Shown one piece after another: positions 25,425 through 34,185 of a DNA stretch of 64,000 nucleotides. The notes below the pieces were generated by a model. It did no database searches. It worked only from the letters and a program-made list of their open reading frames with translations, and was not told where the DNA came from. The DNA is from Azospirillum brasilense. Lineage in GTDB: Bacteria; Pseudomonadota; Alphaproteobacteria; Azospirillales; Azospirillaceae. Location of the stretch: assembly GCF_007827815.1 (NCBI RefSeq), contig NZ_VITH01000011.1, forward strand, positions 1 to 64,000, read 5' to 3'. Numbering within the stretch: the first letter of the stretch is position 1; the number at the start of each line of letters is the position of its first letter. The translations under genes were made by a program, and so were the position numbers.

Positions 25425-26951
25425 TCACGCCACGCCGAGACGGTGCAGGGTGGGCAGGCGCAGACGGGTGAAGCGGTCGAAGCGGGCGCGCAACTCCGCC
25501 AGATTGGCCTCCTCGCCATCGAGCCGCGCGCCGTCGCGCGTCAGGGCGAGCCCATCGGCCGACAGGGCCTCCCAAGCGGTCGCCGCGGGGTCGGCACCGC
25601 TGCGCCGGGCCAGCAGGAACAGCGCTTCCAGCCGCGACACCGCGACGCCGGAGCCGAGGACGGGTGACGCCAGAGTGTCCAGCGTGTCGTCGCGGCGGTT
25701 GCGGTCCAGGATGGCGGCGTTGAAGCGGTCGGCCTGGAGCGCGCGCGCCGCCTGACCGGCCTCGGGCAGGGCGGGCGCCACCAGCGCCAGGCTGGTCAGG
25801 ATCATCAGGGCACGCAGCACCGCCTCCTCGCCGTGGCGGGCGAGGGCGGGCAGGGCGGCCAACTCGCCCAGCGTCGGGGTGCCGGCGGCCAGCGCCTCGG
25901 CCAGCGGGCCGTGCAGGTCCTGCGGCAGGGGCACGCGCCCGACCGGGGCCAGCACCATCTCCGGCAGGTCGTCGGGCGGTACGAGAAGGGCGAAGCGGGT
26001 GGCGCGCAGCCGGTCCCGCCGCTCCGCCGCGGTCAGCCGCTCCGCCCCCTTCACAAAGAGGTCGCGGCGGAAGGCGCGGTTGGTCAGCAGGTCGCGCAAG
26101 GTCTCGCGGTAGGCCGGGTCGCGCGCCTCGGCCAGCAGGGGCAGGGCGTCCGGCGGCAGGGACAGCTCGTCCATCTGCTCCATCGGGACGGCGGGGCCGG
26201 CGAAGTCCAGCTTGGCGGCGGCCAGTTCCCGCGCCACGTCGGCGTGGTAAAAGGCGGTCCAGTCGCGGTTCAGGTATTCGTGGGCGATGTAGTTGGGCGA
26301 CTTGCGCTTCAGCGAGTCCAGGCGCGCCGGCAGCGCGTCGGCCTGGGCGAACCAGCCGGCGTTGAGGGCGGTCAGGCGGCTGGCGAAGGCCACGGCCTCC
26401 TCGATCCGCTCCGGCAGGGGGCCGGTGCGGTCGGCGCAATGCTCGACCAGGACGCGGCGCAGCGGCATGTAGGCGAGCGTGCCGGGCAGGGCGTTGTAGC
26501 TGACGAAGACCAGCCCGCCGGGCTTGAGCCGCCGCTTCAGCAGGTCCACCAGGATCGCCCGGTTCTCCGCGCTGACCCAGGACCAGACACCGTGCAACGT
26601 GACGATGTCCAGATCCTTGGTCCCGTTTTGGGCGTAATCGGCGAAGCTCTCTTCCAGGAAAGCGGCGTTGCCCAGCCCGGCCTCGGCGGCGAGGCGCTGG
26701 GCGCCGGCGATGTGGCCGGGGTTGAAGTCCACCGCCTCGAAGCGGGCGTCGGGATGGCAGCCGGCCAGGACGGCGCTGCTCACCCCGTGGCCGCAGCCGA
26801 TCTCTGCGCAGGCGAAGGACCCGGCGAGGTCCATCGGAGGCCGCCAGCCGCGCAGGGTCAGCGCGAAGGACAGCAGCGCCGGCGACAATTCCCGGTAGAA
26901 GGCGTGGATGTAGCCGATCCCGCCCACATAGCCCTCGGTCCAGCCCTGCAT
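25425..26951 (-). CDS. SAM-dependent methyltransferase with regulatory domain
   Basis: This is a predicted class I methyltransferase with no known substrate. The 508-residue protein has motif I EIGCGHGVSSAVLAG (about residues 49-63), motif II-like DFNPGHIAGAQRLA and LDIVTLHGVWSWVS. A methyltransferase regulatory domain follows (about 205-295, SPNYIAHEYLNRDWTAFYHADVARELAAAKLDF pattern), then a C-terminal helical region. ATG 26951 is supported by GGAGGA upstream. It ends 6 bases from the convergent DUF2243 gene. Family members are often near surface-polysaccharide genes, but none are seen here. Confidence 0.82.
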   Translation of the reverse strand: MQGWTEGYVGGIGYIHAFYRELSPALLSFALTLRGWRPPMDLAGSFACAEIGCGHGVSSAVLAGCHPDARFEAVDFNPGHIAGAQRLAAEAGLGNAAFLEESFADYAQNGTKDLDIVTLHGVWSWVSAENRAILVDLLKRRLKPGGLVFVSYNALPGTLAYMPLRRVLVEHCADRTGPLPERIEEAVAFASRLTALNAGWFAQADALPARLDSLKRKSPNYIAHEYLNRDWTAFYHADVARELAAAKLDFAGPAVPMEQMDELSLPPDALPLLAEARDPAYRETLRDLLTNRAFRRDLFVKGAERLTAAERRDRLRATRFALLVPPDDLPEMVLAPVGRVPLPQDLHGPLAEALAAGTPTLGELAALPALARHGEEAVLRALMILTSLALVAPALPEAGQAARALQADRFNAAILDRNRRDDTLDTLASPVLGSGVAVSRLEALFLLARRSGADPAATAWEALSADGLALTRDGARLDGEEANLAELRARFDRFTRLRLPTLHRLGVA

Positions 26952-27111
26952 CGTCCCCGCTCCTCCCAATCGCTGGGGAAGGGTGATAGCGCCGGGCTTG
27001 GCCGGCTGTCAAAGAAGGCGGTCCAAAGACCCTCCCGAAGGCGGCTGCGAAGGGTGTGTGCGGAGCCGGAACGAGCCCTGTCAAAAAAATGCGATCCTAT
27101 CCATTTTGGTA
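26952..27111. other. Intergenic stretch between methyltransferase and tRNA promoter
   Basis: No gene is supported between the methyltransferase start and the tRNA promoter. It should hold the methyltransferase promoter, which I cannot assign. An A-run (AAAAAAA near 27083) lies just upstream of the tRNA promoter and may act as an UP-like element. Confidence 0.4.
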
Positions 27112-27140
27112 TCGACAAGCCCCGGACCCTTCGTTATAAA
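27112..27140 (+). promoter_or_regulatory. Strong sigma70 promoter for the tRNA-Lys genes
   Basis: TCGACA (27112-27117) and TATAAA (27135-27140) are separated by exactly 17 bases; each is five of six to consensus. The region after the -10 is CCGCGCC, a GC-rich discriminator typical of stringently controlled stable RNA genes. An A-run lies upstream. Confidence 0.72.
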
Positions 27141-27255
27141 CCGCGCCACACCGGCCGGGACGACGGCTTGGCCGGACAGGAACCCTAGTCGATACGGTCA
27201 GGCACCCCCTGACGCAGAGACGAAGGCTTCGGTGCCGGTGTGAACGAGAAGTGAT

Positions 27256-27331
<76 letters not shown>

Positions 27332-27407
27332 TCACTTTCCGGATCGAAAGGGATCGCTCCCAAGACCCCTTTCATGCCTCCGGGTGCTTCGGTCCCCGGA
27401 TGGGAAT

Positions 27408-27483
<76 letters not shown>

Positions 27484-27510
27484 TTCCCAGGACAACGGCA
27501 CGACAGCGAC

Positions 27511-27547
27511 GCACACAAAAGGGCTGCCCTCGGGCGGCCCTTTGTGC
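27511..27547. terminator. Bidirectional terminator after the tRNA-Lys pair
   Basis: GGGC-T-GCC and GGC-G-GCCC (27521-27540, loop CTCG) form a stem extended by CACAAAA and TTTGTG arms on either side. It can end the tRNA transcript on the plus strand and the MaoC gene on the minus strand. Confidence 0.68.
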
Positions 27548-27569
27548 GTTCGGGGCTCTGCTTGCGCGA

Positions 27570-28025
27570 TCACGCCTCATCGGCGCCGGGGCGGCGGGGG
27601 ACGAGCAGGTTGGCGGTCATCTGCTGAACGATCGCGCCATCCTGGTTGAACGTGGTGGTGCGCACGCGGGCGATGCCGCGGTCGGGGCGCTTGGCCGAGA
27701 CGCGGACCTCCAGGATCTCGCTCTCGATGCGCAATGCATCGCCGGGGCGGGTGGGCAGGGGCCAGCGGATATCCTCCACCCCCATCCCGACGAAGCCGCC
27801 GGCGAGCGCGCCGTCCCCGGTGACGATCATCCGCATGGTCAGCCCGGCGGTGTGCCAGCCGCTGGCCGCCAGCCCGCCGAAGACGCTGTCCCGCGCCGCC
27901 TCGGGGTCGAGGTGGAAGGGTTGCGGGTCGAATTGCCGCGCGAAGGCGACGATGTCCTCCTCCGTCACGGTCACCGGGCCACCGGTGAAACGGTCGCCGG
28001 GGGTCAGATCGTCCAGATAGCGCAT
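27570..28025 (-). CDS. MaoC-like (R)-hydratase family protein
   Basis: The family has a hotdog fold, usually acting as an enoyl-CoA hydratase or dehydratase. The 151-residue product has the hydratase motif VAFARQFDPQPFHLDPEAA with the catalytic Asp33 and His38, then VFGGLAASGWHTAGLTMRM. No other fatty-acid genes are adjacent, so the acyl-CoA substrate is unknown. It is a monocistronic gene with a shared terminator at its 3' end. Confidence 0.85.
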   Translation of the reverse strand: MRYLDDLTPGDRFTGGPVTVTEEDIVAFARQFDPQPFHLDPEAARDSVFGGLAASGWHTAGLTMRMIVTGDGALAGGFVGMGVEDIRWPLPTRPGDALRIESEILEVRVSAKRPDRGIARVRTTTFNQDGAIVQQMTANLLVPRRPGADEA

Positions 28026-28246
28026 GGGGTGGTGAACTCCCGTCGCGGGTTGCTTCGTTGCCCTGCATTAATCTTTGCGGGGCGGGAACGAAAGCGATAC
28101 CTGCCACGCAAAAATTGCAAAGCTCCCCGGACGCAAAATGTCGGGGCGGAAAACACGCTCCGTTCCTGCGCCGGAACACAAAACAACGACGCCGCAGGGC
28201 GGGCCTGCGGCGGTCTGGTCCGGACGGACGGCGAGCGGAGAGTCGC

Positions 28247-28591
28247 TTATTCGGCGGCGGTGCTGGCCATGCGGCTGCGCACGGACGGCGGCGGCTGGTT
28301 CCCACGATAGTCCTGCAGCCGCGTGGCCCGCAGACCCCGCATGCCGTGGCTGTCGATCAGCCGCTGCCAGGACAGGAATTCCTCCACGGACAGGGTGTAG
28401 CGGCGGCACGCTTCCTCAAGGCTGATCAGCCCCGAACGCACGCCGGCCACAACCTCCGCCTTGCGCCGCATCACCCAGCGCTTGGTGTCCGGAGGGGGAA
28501 GATCATTTTCTGTCATCGGCCGTCCTGCTGGACCGATGACCGACGCTCCACTGGAGCCATCGTCGCTCATTTCAAGCTCGCGAGATGACAT
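28247..28591 (-). CDS. sciP: SciP-like CtrA inhibitor (DUF1153)
   Basis: SciP binds CtrA at target promoters and blocks activation in Caulobacter. The 114-residue product contains the family core VIGPAGRPMTENDLPPPDTKRWVMRRKAEVV, GLISLEEACRRYTLSVEEFLSWQ and LRATRLQDYR, a helix-turn-helix-like fold. ATG 28591 is preferred because GGAG lies 9 bases upstream; ATG 28609 lacks a ribosome site. A near-consensus CtrA box lies 65 bases upstream, matching the known CtrA control of sciP. It is adjacent to flagellar genes. Orthology is by sequence pattern. Confidence 0.88.
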   Translation of the reverse strand: MSSRELEMSDDGSSGASVIGPAGRPMTENDLPPPDTKRWVMRRKAEVVAGVRSGLISLEEACRRYTLSVEEFLSWQRLIDSHGMRGLRATRLQDYRGNQPPPSVRSRMASTAAE

Positions 28592-28655
28592 GCGCGGACG
28601 CTCCACCATCAGCAGTGTATTCCACGATTTGGTGGTAACCTACCCCTTCTCCGCT

Positions 28656-28670
28656 TAACAAAAGCCTAAA
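28656..28670 (-). promoter_or_regulatory. Near-consensus CtrA box upstream of sciP
   Basis: TTAA (28656-28659), seven bases, then CTAA (28667-28670); on the sciP strand this is TTAG-N7-TTAA, seven of eight to the CtrA consensus TTAA-N7-TTAA. It sits 65 bases before the chosen sciP start. Confidence 0.42.
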
Positions 28671-28696
28671 CGATAGGGTTAATGTTTTAAGCATAA

Positions 28697-28740
28697 AAGG
28701 CATGGCGCATAGGCCCGTCCGGACCTCTGCCCATGCCTTT
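28697..28740 (-). terminator. Inverted repeat downstream of flgD (possible terminator)
   Basis: AAAGGCATGG (28697-28706) and CCATGCCTTT (28731-28740) form a 10-bp stem around a GC-rich 24-base loop that can itself fold. On the minus strand it is followed by TATGC and an A/T-rich tract. It may end the fliK-flgD transcript. Confidence 0.45.
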
Positions 28741-28763
28741 GACCATGCCTTTGACCATGCCTT
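28732..28763 (+). repeat. Short tandem repeat (12-bp unit, 2.7 copies)
   Basis: CATGCCTTTGAC is repeated at 28732-28743 and 28744-28755, with a partial third copy CATGCCTT at 28756-28763. It lies in the intergenic space downstream of flgD and overlaps one arm of the inverted repeat. Copies of the arm could offer alternative pairings. Confidence 0.85.
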
Positions 28764-28796
28764 CGGAAGACGCCGAAGCGGATGGGCGGGACGCCC

Positions 28797-29525
28797 TCAG
28801 TACACCTTGGAGAGCTTGGACAGCGGAACCTCGACGCTGCCGACGGACATCACCGTTTCGCCGTCCTTGTTGGACCCGATGCCGCTGACCGTGCCGAAGG
28901 TGAAGGGGGTCGCCTTGATGATGTCGTCCTTCTTCTCGGACACCGGGGCGATGTTCAGGCGGTACTGGCCCGGCTGGACGGCGTTGCCGCCGTCGTCCTT
29001 GAAATCCCAGTTCACGACGTGCTTGGTGCCGGCGGCGGTCTCGCCGGTCATCGACCGGACGACGCGGTTCTTGCTGTCCAGGATGTCCACGCGCACCGAC
29101 TTGGCGGACTTCTCCAGCTCGTAGGCCAGCGGGGCCGCCGTCATGCCCTGGGTGTAGTCGAAGCTGTCGCCCTCGAAGGTGACCGTGCGGCCCAGATAGG
29201 CGAGGTTGGTCGAGTTGGTCGAGGCGTTCTGCAGCTTCAGCAGCTTGTCGAGCCGGCTGTTGGTGCCGATGTTCTGCTCCACGTTCGCGAAATCGACCAA
29301 CTGCTTGGTCATGTCGTTCGTGTCCATGGGCTTCAGCGGGTCCTGGTTCTGCATCTGCGTGGTCAGCAGCTTCAGGAAATGCTCGAAGTTGTCGCCCAGC
29401 CCCTTCACCGCGGTGTCGAGTTTCTGCTCGTCGGCGGTCTTGGTGGTCTTGGTGGAAGTGTCGGTCTTGGTCTTGGTCTGGTTGGTGTTCCAGCTGCTGC
29501 CGTAGTCGGTGTTGGTGGTGGCCAT
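28797..29525 (-). CDS. flgD: Flagellar hook capping/assembly protein FlgD
   Basis: FlgD caps the growing hook and guides FlgE polymerisation. The 242-residue product has the conserved N-terminal segment DNFEHFLKLLTTQMQNQDPLKPMDTNDMTKQLVDFANVEQ (two short stretches of it are diagnostic) and a C-terminal FlgD Ig/tudor part with the VVNWDFKDDGGNAVQPGQYRL pattern. It begins 40 bases after fliK on the same strand. The hook gene flgE, usually next, is not in the window. Confidence 0.94.
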   Translation of the reverse strand: MATTNTDYGSSWNTNQTKTKTDTSTKTTKTADEQKLDTAVKGLGDNFEHFLKLLTTQMQNQDPLKPMDTNDMTKQLVDFANVEQNIGTNSRLDKLLKLQNASTNSTNLAYLGRTVTFEGDSFDYTQGMTAAPLAYELEKSAKSVRVDILDSKNRVVRSMTGETAAGTKHVVNWDFKDDGGNAVQPGQYRLNIAPVSEKKDDIIKATPFTFGTVSGIGSNKDGETVMSVGSVEVPLSKLSKVY

Positions 29526-29565
29526 GGTCGTCGTCCTTCGCTGGAATGGCTGCAGCTGGTCTGAA

Positions 29566-31629
29566 TCAGGCTTGGATATCGACGCGGCCCGGGGCCAGCG
29601 TCAGGGTGTAGGCGGCCTGCGCATCCTCCACCTCGCCCGTGCCGCCACCGAAGCCGCGGCCCCGTCGGCCCGAGCCGCCCTGCCGTCCCGACTCCTGGAA
29701 CGACTGGCCGCCTTCGCCGCGCAGGCTGAAGTTGAGGCTGTTGCTGTCCGCCTTCAGCCCGGCATCTTGCAAGGCGCGTTCCAGATTGCGGCTGTCGCGC
29801 TGCAGAAGTTCGAGGGTCTGGGCCTTTTCCACGGCGACCGACGCGGTGACCCGCCCGTCCTGGCCGATGTCCAGCTTGATGTCGATGCGGCCCAGCTCGG
29901 CGGGGCGCAGGTTGATGGTGAACTGGTCGTTACCGTCCGACACGTTCTTGCTGATGTGGACGGCCACCTGCTCCTGGACGCCCATCGGCAGACCGGCGGA
30001 CCCGCGGGACGGGCGGAGTTGCGTCGTGGTCAGCCCCGTCTCCACGCCGCTCGCCGTGTGGGTGCCCTCGATCCCGGCGAAAACCGCGTGCGTCGGGGTG
30101 GTGGCGTGCGGGGCGCCGTCGGCCGGCGGCGGCGCGTCCGCAGCGGCCGCAGCGGCGGCGTTGAGGAACGCGCTTTGCCCGGCAGGCTTTGCCGGGTCGG
30201 CAAGCGGTGCCTGGGGTGCCGGCGGCTGGGCCAGGGACGCGGCGTTGCCGTTCGGGTCCGGGTTGCCGCGGTTGCCGGCGTTGGCACCGGCGTCGCCGTC
30301 CGCCCCGGTCCGTGTCGCGCCCTTAGCCTTGGCCGCGGCAAGCTCATTCGGGGATTGCGGAAGCGGCGCGCTGTCGTCGTTCGGCAGGTCGGCGACGGGC
30401 AGCGCGCCGGAGGACAGCGCATCGGCCGTCGCCGGCTTGTCCTTGGCGGCGTCCTTCGCCTCGGCGTGGTGCGCCGGCAGCTCGGGCTGCGGGACGGCCT
30501 GGACCGGTGCCGCGTCAACCGGCGTTGGCGTCGCTTGCGCAACCGGCTTGGCCGCCGCGGCCGCCGTCACGGTCTCGTCGGCGGCGGGCTTGGTCTTGCC
30601 GTCCGGATGAGGAGCGCCGGCGGCGGCCAGGGCAGCCGCGGCGGCTTCCGCGGCGGCCAAGGCGGCATCGGTGGCGGGGGCACCGGCCAAGGGCGCCTTC
30701 TCGTCGTCCGGAACCGGGGCGGCGGGCGGCGTTGTCGCGGCCGTCGCCTCGACCGTGCCGTCCTCCGTCGCCTTGTCGGCCGCGTCGTCGGGCCGCCCGT
30801 TGGCCAGCGGGGCGGGGACCAGCGGGGCGACGGCCAGCGCCAGGGCGGCCTCGCGGTCGGTCAGGACGGCGGACTGGTCGGCCGTGACCATCTCCACGGT
30901 GGTCTCGGTCACCGTGACGGTCAAGTCGAGGATCACCGCCTCGCCGGTCCCGTCGTCGCCCTGACCGCCGGCTCCGTCCCGGGCGCCACCGTCGCCCGTC
31001 GCGTCGTTGGCGTCGTCCGGCAGGAGCGTCCCGGCCGTGTCGGCGGCAAGGTCGGCGCCGGTGGTGACGCCGGCGGGCGTCGCCTTGGCCGCATCATCGA
31101 GCGCCGCCTTGGCGTTTGCGGCCTTCGCCTCCTTGGCCGTGGCGTGGGCCGAGGCGGCGGCCTCCCGCCGTTCGGTGCGCGTCGCGTGGGCGGAGTCGCC
31201 GGCCTTGGCCGCGTCGAACGCGCGGCTGTCCTTCCGCTCGGCGGTGCGCTGGGCCTCGTCCTTGCGGGCGGCGCGGGCGTCGGCCTGGGTGTTCGCGTCG
31301 GCGGCCTGGCGCGGTTTGGCCGGTTCCGCGCGGATGGGGTCGGGGCGAGGAGGCGGGCTGCGTTCCGCGGCCTTGCGCTCGGCGGCCCGGTTGGCGGCCG
31401 TCCGATCGGCGGCGGCTTGGTCGGCGGCGCTCGCCGCGGCGCTGCGGCGCTCCTGGGCGGAGGCCTCCGCCTGGACCTGATCGCGCTTGCGGGTGGCGGC
31501 CTCGGTGATCAGCCGATCCATCATGGAGGCGAACTTGTCGCTTCGCGGGGCCGTGTTCTGGCTGGACGAGGTCTGGCCCCGGACCAGGCTTTCGAACGCG
31601 GAGGGCGCGGTGTTCGTTTGGATGGCCAT
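29566..31629 (-). CDS. fliK: Flagellar hook-length control protein FliK
   Basis: FliK measures hook length and switches export specificity through FlhB. The 687-residue protein is dominated by low-complexity Ala/Asp/Thr/Pro sequence (about 40-540). The conserved C-terminal Flg_hook domain starts near residue 551, with INLRPAELGRIDIKLDIG and VEKAQTLELLQRDSRNLERAL. It is longer than the E. coli protein (375), as in many alphaproteobacteria. ATG 31629 is chosen over ATG 31665. A sigma54-type promoter lies about 40 bases upstream. flgD follows in the operon. Confidence 0.9.
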   Translation of the reverse strand: MAIQTNTAPSAFESLVRGQTSSSQNTAPRSDKFASMMDRLITEAATRKRDQVQAEASAQERRSAAASAADQAAADRTAANRAAERKAAERSPPPRPDPIRAEPAKPRQAADANTQADARAARKDEAQRTAERKDSRAFDAAKAGDSAHATRTERREAAASAHATAKEAKAANAKAALDDAAKATPAGVTTGADLAADTAGTLLPDDANDATGDGGARDGAGGQGDDGTGEAVILDLTVTVTETTVEMVTADQSAVLTDREAALALAVAPLVPAPLANGRPDDAADKATEDGTVEATAATTPPAAPVPDDEKAPLAGAPATDAALAAAEAAAAALAAAGAPHPDGKTKPAADETVTAAAAAKPVAQATPTPVDAAPVQAVPQPELPAHHAEAKDAAKDKPATADALSSGALPVADLPNDDSAPLPQSPNELAAAKAKGATRTGADGDAGANAGNRGNPDPNGNAASLAQPPAPQAPLADPAKPAGQSAFLNAAAAAAADAPPPADGAPHATTPTHAVFAGIEGTHTASGVETGLTTTQLRPSRGSAGLPMGVQEQVAVHISKNVSDGNDQFTINLRPAELGRIDIKLDIGQDGRVTASVAVEKAQTLELLQRDSRNLERALQDAGLKADSNSLNFSLRGEGGQSFQESGRQGGSGRRGRGFGGGTGEVEDAQAAYTLTLAPGRVDIQA

Positions 31630-31670
31630 GGAAGGGATTCCCCGAAGCGGACAAGTGCACCCCATCCGGA

Positions 31671-31686
31671 AGCAACTAACGGGCCA
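31671..31686 (-). promoter_or_regulatory. Sigma54 (-24/-12) promoter of fliK-flgD
   Basis: On the minus strand the sequence reads TGGCCCG-TTAG-TTGCT (31686-31671). GG and GC are 10 bases apart as sigma54 requires, with one mismatch to TGGCACG-N4-TTGC(A/T). The start would be near 31660, about 30 bases before the fliK ATG. Confidence 0.65.
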
Positions 31687-31854
31687 GTTCCCGGCCGGTG
31701 CCGGTGGGTCCGCTCGCCGTCCCGTGCCCGGCAGTTCCGTCCGCCGGGCGGCAAATTCCGCCGGGTGGCCGGCGCTTCTTGCCGGACCCGGAAACGCGGC
31801 AAGGGCCGCCCGGTCGGACGGCCCTTGCGACGGAGTCCGGTGCCTGCGGCGGCG

Positions 31855-32370
31855 TCAGAGCCGGGTGTTGAGCGTGGCGGAGGTGGATGGCCCGTGGCTC
31901 GGCGTGACGTAGGTCGCGCGCGGCGGAACCGGGGCGGTGCCATAGGCGGGGGTGGTGGTCTGCCGAGCGCGGTTGATGGCGCCGACCACGGTGTCCACCA
32001 GGATCTTCTGCGCCGCGCTGTTCCGGCGGAGCGCGTCGGCGTTGGCCGCGGAGGCCTCGTACAACCCGCGCGTCGCCTCGCGCAGCGCGGCCTTGGCCTC
32101 GTCGGGCAGGGCGGCCATGCCCTCGCGGTCCACGCGCAGCAGGCGCGACACCTCTTCGTAGACCAGCATCATCGGCTGCTTCTCGCGCCCCAGCCGGGCC
32201 AGCTCGGCGCTGGTGCAGTGGCGCATGACCGCCTCGGTCTCGCGCGCCAGATGCGCGCTCAGCCGGTCCATCAGCTCGACCAGGGCGGCGGCGCGCTCCT
32301 CGGCGTTCTTGGGCAGATTGGCGGCGGGAGCCTTGGACGGCTGCGGGAAACGGACGTCGACCTTATCCAT
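31855..32370 (-). CDS. FlgN-like flagellar protein
   Basis: This is probably a FlgN-type export chaperone for hook-associated proteins, or a related alphaproteobacterial flagellar protein. The 171-residue product is helical, with heptad-like leucines in RAAALVELMDRLSAHLARETEAV and a central LGREKQPMMLVYEEVSRLLRV segment that recalls FlgN. It has a Pro/Thr-rich tail. Its ATG overlaps the upstream gene by 8 bases and it is third in the flgI operon. The family call rests on context and helix pattern. Confidence 0.65.
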   Translation of the reverse strand: MDKVDVRFPQPSKAPAANLPKNAEERAAALVELMDRLSAHLARETEAVMRHCTSAELARLGREKQPMMLVYEEVSRLLRVDREGMAALPDEAKAALREATRGLYEASAANADALRRNSAAQKILVDTVVGAINRARQTTTPAYGTAPVPPRATYVTPSHGPSTSATLNTRL

Positions 32371-32770
32371 GGGTGCCCTCCTGTGCGCGCAGAAGCTCGA
32401 GGTAAACCTGATCGGCGATGCCGAACCCGCCGCTGCGGGACACCTGCTTGCCGTACTCGTTGGTCAGCATGGAACGGAACATCTCCTCGGCATGGCCGCC
32501 GCCGAAGGTCTGGTCCACCTCGATCCCGTCGAACATGTGGCCCAGCATCTGGGAGACGAAGACGCTCTCGAACTCGTTGGCAGACTGGCGGATCTTGGCG
32601 CGGATCGCCGGGTCCACCTTGCTCTCGGCGCCTTTGGGATCGACCAGATCGGTCCGCACCGCCGTCCGGAAGCCCCCTTGCGCGTTGCCCTGGGCGTTCC
32701 CCTGGGCGCGCTCGGCGGCCGCGGGCAGGCGCGGGGGCGGAAGGCCGGGAAGGGAAAGCGTCGTATCCAT
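32363..32770 (-). CDS. flgJ: Rod-binding protein (FlgJ N-terminal domain only)
   Basis: The protein caps the growing rod. The 135-residue product covers only the rod-binding domain, with ANEFESVFVSQMLGHMFDGIEVDQTFGGGHAEEMFRSML and SGGFGIADQVYLELLRAQE. The muramidase domain found in enterobacterial FlgJ is absent, which is the normal state in alphaproteobacteria; a separate peptidoglycan hydrolase must exist elsewhere. The ATG overlaps the flgI TGA (ATGA). Confidence 0.88.
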   Translation of the reverse strand: MDTTLSLPGLPPPRLPAAAERAQGNAQGNAQGGFRTAVRTDLVDPKGAESKVDPAIRAKIRQSANEFESVFVSQMLGHMFDGIEVDQTFGGGHAEEMFRSMLTNEYGKQVSRSGGFGIADQVYLELLRAQEGTHG

Positions 32771-33933
32771 CAGATCACCTCGATCTCCGCCTGCAGGGCT
32801 CCGGCGGCCTTGATCGACTGAAGGATGGCGATCATGTCCCGGGGGCCCACGCCAAGCGCATTCAAGGATTGTACCAACTCCTGGAGCGTCACCCCGGAAT
32901 TCATCACGGCGAGGCGGTTGTTGGACTGGTCGTCCACCTGGATGTCGGTGCGCGGCACCACGGCGGTCTGGCCCTGGCTGAAGGGGCCGGGCTGGCTGAC
33001 CTGCGGCGTCTCGGTGACGCGGATGGTCAGGTTGCCCTGGGCGATGGCGACGGTGGAGATGCGGACGTTCTCGCCCATCACGATCACCCCGGACTTTTCA
33101 TCCACCACCACGCGGGCGACCTGGTCGGGGGTGATGCGGAGCTGCTCGATCTCGGTGATCAGGCCGACGATGTCGCCGCGCCGGGCCTCCGGCACGCTCA
33201 GCAGGACCGAGGCCGGGTCGGTGGCCTGGGCCCGGTTGCCGCGGAGCTGGATGTTGATGGCGGTGGCCACACGTTGGGCCGTGGTGAAGTCCGGGTTGCG
33301 CAGCGACAGGCGAAGCACCGGCAGCTCGGCCAGCGAGAACTGGATCTCGCGCTCGACGATGGCGCCCGAGGAAATGCGGCCGGAGGTGGGGACGCCGCGC
33401 GTCACGCTGGCCCCCTGGCCCTGGGCGGAGAAGCCGGACACCGCGATCGGCCCCTGGGCCACGGCGTAGACCTCGCCGTCGGCGCCCAGCAGCGGGGTGA
33501 CCAGCAGCGTGCCGCCAAGCAGGCTCTTCGAATCGCCCATCGCCGACACGGTGGCGTCGATGCGCGTGCCCTGGGCGGAGTAGGGCGGCAGGGTCGCCGT
33601 CACCATCACCGCCGCCACGTTCTTGGTGCGCAGGTTGGTGCCGCGGGTGTTGACGCCCATCCGCTCCAGCATGCCGACCAAGCTCTGCTCGGTGAAGGGC
33701 GAGTTGTTGAGGCTGTCGCCCGTGCCGTTCAGGCCGACCACCAAGCCGTAACCGATCAGCATGTTGTCGCGCACGCCCTCGACGTCCACCACGTCCTTGA
33801 TCCGCGCCGAGGAGGCCGAGGCCGGAGCCGACAGCGCCAGCAGCGCCGCGGCGAGCGCGGCCAGCATCGCGACCGCGCGCAGCACGGTCGCGGCACGCGG
33901 CATGATGGCACGGGGCAGGGCGGTGGCGGTCAT
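32770..33933 (-). CDS. flgI: Flagellar P-ring protein FlgI
   Basis: FlgI forms the periplasmic P-ring around the rod. The 387-residue precursor has a signal peptide (hydrophobic core around residues 18-35, cleavage near SASS). It then shows ARIKDVVDVEGVRDNMLIGYGLVVGLNGTGDS, the family hallmark, and ends SLNALGVGPRDMIAILQSIKAAGALQAEIEVI. ATG 33933 with GAGGAG upstream is chosen over a frame extension to 33972. A sigma54-like element lies about 35-50 bases upstream. FlgA, its chaperone, is in another operon of the window. Confidence 0.95.
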   Translation of the reverse strand: MTATALPRAIMPRAATVLRAVAMLAALAAALLALSAPASASSARIKDVVDVEGVRDNMLIGYGLVVGLNGTGDSLNNSPFTEQSLVGMLERMGVNTRGTNLRTKNVAAVMVTATLPPYSAQGTRIDATVSAMGDSKSLLGGTLLVTPLLGADGEVYAVAQGPIAVSGFSAQGQGASVTRGVPTSGRISSGAIVEREIQFSLAELPVLRLSLRNPDFTTAQRVATAINIQLRGNRAQATDPASVLLSVPEARRGDIVGLITEIEQLRITPDQVARVVVDEKSGVIVMGENVRISTVAIAQGNLTIRVTETPQVSQPGPFSQGQTAVVPRTDIQVDDQSNNRLAVMNSGVTLQELVQSLNALGVGPRDMIAILQSIKAAGALQAEIEVI

Positions 33934-33967
33934 GGCGGGAACACTCCTCAACGGCTGTCCCTTCCTA

Positions 33968-33983
33968 TACAAATGGCGTGCCA
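33968..33983 (-). promoter_or_regulatory. Sigma54-like promoter of the flgI operon
   Basis: The minus strand reads TGGCACG-CCAT-TTGTA (33983-33968), perfect at -24 and one base off at the -12 GC (GT instead). The start would be near 33957, about 25 bases before the flgI ATG. The altered -12 makes this weaker than the fliK and flgF sites. Confidence 0.45.
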
Positions 33984-34120
33984 GACGCGCGGACGGCAGG
34001 CAAAGGGCAGGATCGGCAAGGGGAAGCGGCGGCGGCCGATGAAAAGGCCGGAAATTGGCACCGCGTCCGACCGCTTTATGTCACGGAAGCGGGGCAATTT
34101 TTGCCCGATTGCGGCAAACC

Positions 34121-34135
34121 TTGACCGGATGTTAA
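34121..34135 (+). promoter_or_regulatory. Near-consensus CtrA box upstream of fliX
   Basis: TTGA (34121-34124), seven bases, TTAA (34132-34135): seven of eight to TTAA-N7-TTAA, 50 bases before the fliX ATG. fliX is a CtrA-controlled class II gene in Caulobacter. Confidence 0.42.
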
Positions 34136-34185
34136 GGTGCTTCCATCTAGAGTATCGCGCTTTTCCGAAACCGGTTGCACGGAAC

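Noticed and set aside
34060..34080. Sigma54 promoter for fliX
   Set aside because: TGGCACC is present but the -12 position has GA where GC is needed. The CtrA-like box is a better explanation.
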